Source: Pseudomonas sp. AFG_SD02_1510_Pfu_092 (GTDB lineage: Bacteria; Pseudomonadota; Gammaproteobacteria; Pseudomonadales; Pseudomonadaceae). Taken from it: DNA of 64,000 nucleotides. A program made the position numbers and the translations under genes. Below the pieces are notes generated by a model. It saw only the letters and a program-made list of their open reading frames with translations. It was not told where the DNA came from and did no database searches. Positions 61,920 to 64,000 of the stretch are shown piece by piece. The stretch is from the NCBI RefSeq assembly GCF_003331055.1, contig NZ_PUQD01000014.1:27597-91596 (forward strand). The letters are read 5' to 3'. Every line of letters starts with the position of its first letter. Position 1 is the stretch's first letter.

Positions 61920-61936
61920 GTGCACGGCTGTTGCAT
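61920..61936 (+). promoter_or_regulatory. Sigma-54-like promoter of gspG-gspF
   Basis: GTGCACGGCTGTTGCAT matches TGGCACG-N4-TTGCAT except for the first two bases (GT for TG), so the -12 element is perfect and the -24 GG is reduced to TG. A start near 61946 would give a 34-base leader before ATG 61980. Confidence 0.6.
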
Positions 61937-61979
61937 GGAGCCTGCAAAAGCTTGTCCCCTTGCAGCGGAGGGCTTCACC

Positions 61980-62405
61980 ATGCAGCGCAGAACCAACCCG
62001 CAACGTGGCTTCACCCTGCTCGAACTCCTGGTCGTGCTGGTGGTACTCGGGCTGTTGGCCGGGATCGTCGCGCCCAAGTACTTCAGCCAGCTCGGTCGCT
62101 CCGAAGCCAAGGTGGCGCGCGCGCAGATAGAGGGGCTGAGCAAGGCCCTGGACCTTTACCGCCTGGAAGTCGGCCACTACCCCAACAGCGAGCAAGGCCT
62201 GCAGGCCCTGGTGGTCGCCCCCAGCGGCGAAACGCGCTGGACCGGCCCGTACCTGCAGAAGGCCGTGCCGCAAGACCCGTGGGGCCGTCCGTACATCTAC
62301 CGGCAACCGGGCGAGCACGGCGGTGAATACGACCTGTTGTCGATGGGCAAGGACGGCCAGCCCGGCGGCGACGGGGAAAACGCCGAAATCACCAGCTGGC
62401 AATAG
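61980..62405 (+). CDS. gspG: Type II secretion major pseudopilin GspG
   Basis: A 141-residue pseudopilin. The prepilin peptidase site is RGFTLLELLVVLVVLGLLAGI: cleavage after Gly leaves Phe1 and the key Glu5. The C-terminal GspG pattern YPNSEQGLQALV, DPWGRPYIYRQPG and YDLLSMGKDGQPGG is complete and includes the calcium-loop region. Start 61980 (GAGGG upstream) gives a standard short leader of 13 residues. It is the first gene of a unit continuing with gspF 11 bp later. Confidence 0.95.
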   Translation: MQRRTNPQRGFTLLELLVVLVVLGLLAGIVAPKYFSQLGRSEAKVARAQIEGLSKALDLYRLEVGHYPNSEQGLQALVVAPSGETRWTGPYLQKAVPQDPWGRPYIYRQPGEHGGEYDLLSMGKDGQPGGDGENAEITSWQ

Positions 62406-62416
62406 GAGCAGCGAGC

Positions 62417-63598
62417 ATGCGCTACAGCCTCAAGGCACTGGGCAGACAGGGCGTGGTGCAGTTGCAGATCGACGCCGAAGACGCCGACCACGCTCGCCGC
62501 CTGGCCGAAGACCAGGGCCTGCGCGTGCTCAGCCTGCGCGGCCAGCGCGGCGCCTTGGCCTGGCGCCGCGAGGCAGGCTTTGATCTGGTGCTGTTCAGCC
62601 AGGAACTTTCGACCTTGCTCAACGCTGGCCTGCCGCTGATCGACGCGCTGGAGAGCCTGGCGGAGAAGGCCCCGGCAAGCGCAACGCGCAAGGTACTGGC
62701 CGAGCTGGTCCGCCAGCTGTACGAAGGTCGTTCGCTGTCCCAGGCCCTTGCCCAGCAACCACGGGTATTCCCGCCGCTGTACGTGGCGCTGGTGCAATCC
62801 AGCGAGCGCACCGGTGCGTTGGGCGATGCCCTGGCCCGCTACATCAGCTACCGCCAGCGCCTGGACCTGGTACGGCAGAAGCTGGTGGGGGCCTCGGTCT
62901 ACCCGTTGCTGCTGTTGCTGGTGGGCGGTGGCGTGGTGCTGTTCCTGCTCGGCTACGTGGTACCGCGTTTCAGCCAGGTGTTCGAGGGCATGGGCACCGA
63001 GTTGCCTTGGCTGTCGCGGGTACTGATGCAGATCGGTCTGTTCCTGCATGCCCAGCAATTGCCGCTGGCGCTGGGCTGCCTTGGCGCGATCAGCGCGCTG
63101 TGGCTGCTGCGCCGCCAACCGCGGGTGCGGCGCTGGGTATCCTGCCAGCTGCGGCGCCTGCCGGCCCTGCACCAGCGCCTGATGATGTACGAGCTGGCGC
63201 GCTTCTACCGCTCGCTGGGCATCCTGCTGCAAGGCGGCATCCCCATTCTCACCGCCATGGGCATGGCCCGCGGCCTGCTCGGCAGCGCGGCGGCGCAGGG
63301 CCTGGCGCAGGCCTGCCAGCGCGTTGGCGAGGGGCTGCCGCTGTCCGACGCGCTGGAGGCCGGGCAACTGGTCACCCCGGTATCGCTGCGCCTGCTGCGG
63401 GCCGGCGAGCAGTCCGGCAACCTGGGCGAGATGCTGGAGCGCTGCGCCGACTTCCATGACCAGGAAATCGGCCGCTGGGTGGAATGGTTCGTCAAGCTGT
63501 TCGAACCGCTGCTGATGACCTTCATCGGCCTGCTGATCGGCCTGATCGTGATCCTGATGTACATGCCGATCTTCGAACTGGCTTCGAGCATTCACTGA
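62417..63598 (+). CDS. gspF: Type II secretion inner-membrane protein GspF
   Basis: A 393-residue platform protein with two GspF domains (about 65-190 and 270-390) and three membrane helices, one being VYPLLLLLVGGGVVLFLLGYVVP and the last LLMTFIGLLIGLIVILMYMPIF. The family stretches FSQELSTLLNAGLPLIDAL, YRSLGILLQGGIPILTAM and LLRAGEQSGNLGEMLERCADF are present. Length matches GspF (about 400). A full type II system also needs gspC, D, E, L and M, which are not seen here; a REP array starts just after this gene. Confidence 0.94.
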   Translation: MRYSLKALGRQGVVQLQIDAEDADHARRLAEDQGLRVLSLRGQRGALAWRREAGFDLVLFSQELSTLLNAGLPLIDALESLAEKAPASATRKVLAELVRQLYEGRSLSQALAQQPRVFPPLYVALVQSSERTGALGDALARYISYRQRLDLVRQKLVGASVYPLLLLLVGGGVVLFLLGYVVPRFSQVFEGMGTELPWLSRVLMQIGLFLHAQQLPLALGCLGAISALWLLRRQPRVRRWVSCQLRRLPALHQRLMMYELARFYRSLGILLQGGIPILTAMGMARGLLGSAAAQGLAQACQRVGEGLPLSDALEAGQLVTPVSLRLLRAGEQSGNLGEMLERCADFHDQEIGRWVEWFVKLFEPLLMTFIGLLIGLIVILMYMPIFELASSIH

Positions 63599-63606
63599 AT
63601 GCGCCA

Positions 63607-64000
63607 GTGCTATTCACCGCGTCGCCTGCTTCGCGGGTGAACCCGCTCCCACAGGGAATCGCGCGGGCCCCGGGCTCACGCCAAAACTGTGGGAGCGGCT
63701 TTAGCCGCGAACACCGGCGCAGCCGGTGCCATCCACCGCTCCGCCTGCTTCGCGGGCTTGCCCGCTCCCACATGGAATCGCGCGGGCCTATGGCTCATGC
63801 AGCACCCTGTGGGAGCGGCCATGGCCGCGAACACCGGCGCAGCCGGTGCCATCCACCGCGTCGCCTGCTTCGCGGGCTTGCCCGCTCCCACATGGAATCG
63901 CGCAGGCCTATGGCTCACGCGGTACCTGTGGGAGCGGCCGTGGCCGCGAACACCGGCGCAGCCGGTGCCATCCATCGCGTCGCCTGCATCGCGGGCTTGC
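63607..64000. repeat. REP array running off the window
   Basis: At least three REP pairs, in the orientation of the 31-kb array: GCCTGCTTCGCGGGTGAACC then GTGGGAGCGGCTTTAGCCGC, and later forms with CATGGCCGC and CGTGGCCGC, joined by ACCGGCGCAGCCGGTGCC stems. Spacers between pairs carry ATCGCGCGGGCC and ATGGCTCACGC. The array continues past the window edge and no coding sequence was seen in it. Confidence 0.85.

Noticed and set aside
63607..64000. Repetitive frames of 80-100 residues in the terminal REP array
   Set aside because: They encode the recurring VGAGKPAK-like peptides produced by REP repeats on either strand and have no gene signals.

Overview
The window is GC-rich, densely coded DNA from a fluorescent pseudomonad, most likely the Pseudomonas putida group. 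This rests on the gene families present (OprD porin, DUF1302/DUF1329 pair, DUF1652, DUF1272, gnt genes with a GntR-type LacI regulator, CbtAB behind a cobalamin riboswitch) and on abundant REP elements of the type CTGTGGGAGCGGG...CCCGCGAAG between genes. No rRNA, tRNA, insertion sequence, prophage or CRISPR array was seen. Assignments come from reading motifs and family resemblance by eye; no database search was run.

Layout. 1-5.0 kb: a catabolic-looking set (TauD-like dioxygenase cut by the window edge, a beta-keto acid cleavage enzyme, an MFS carrier, a DsbA-fold protein, a Rieske protein and a YeiH-type carrier). 5.2-14 kb: an AraC regulator, an RBBP9-like hydrolase, then the DUF1302, DUF1329, YCF48-like and MMPL set, in which the YCF48-like gene is frameshifted and the MMPL gene carries a REP element in frame. 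14-18.8 kb: a REP array, a GNAT remnant, a MerR regulator with a textbook MerR-type promoter facing an SDR gene, a diguanylate cyclase and an EamA transporter. 18.9-25.1 kb: OprD porin, CitMHS carrier, DctA-type carrier and PrpF-family isomerase, with a divergent LysR regulator, probably for a tricarboxylate such as an aconitate. 25.2-34 kb: HAD phosphatase, a class II UvrA next to an EmrAB-like pump, a lipoprotein and an MFS protein.

34.2-40 kb holds the most unusual locus: two related exported proteins, a CsgB-like and a CsgA-like curlin, and a terminator, all behind a near-perfect sigma-54 promoter. No csgD, csgE, csgF or csgG lies in the window. 40-48.4 kb: AlkB, small membrane and hypothetical genes, pirin, a hydrolase, LysE, GNAT, and a riboswitch-led cobalt/cobalamin set (cbtB, cbtA, cobE, cobM). 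48.6-55.7 kb: a BvgA/BvgS-like two-component pair and the gluconate genes gntR, gntK and gntT with three similar operators.

56.4-63.6 kb: an NtrC-type response regulator with an altered GAFTGA loop, two tandem related histidine kinases, a lytic transglycosylase, and divergent gspG and gspF. A CCCCA-N4-TGGGG element lies about 85-100 bp upstream of sigma-54-like promoters before the first kinase, before gspG, and before the curlin locus 22 kb away. My main hypothesis is that this one regulator controls both the pseudopilin genes and the curlin genes. The window ends in another REP array.
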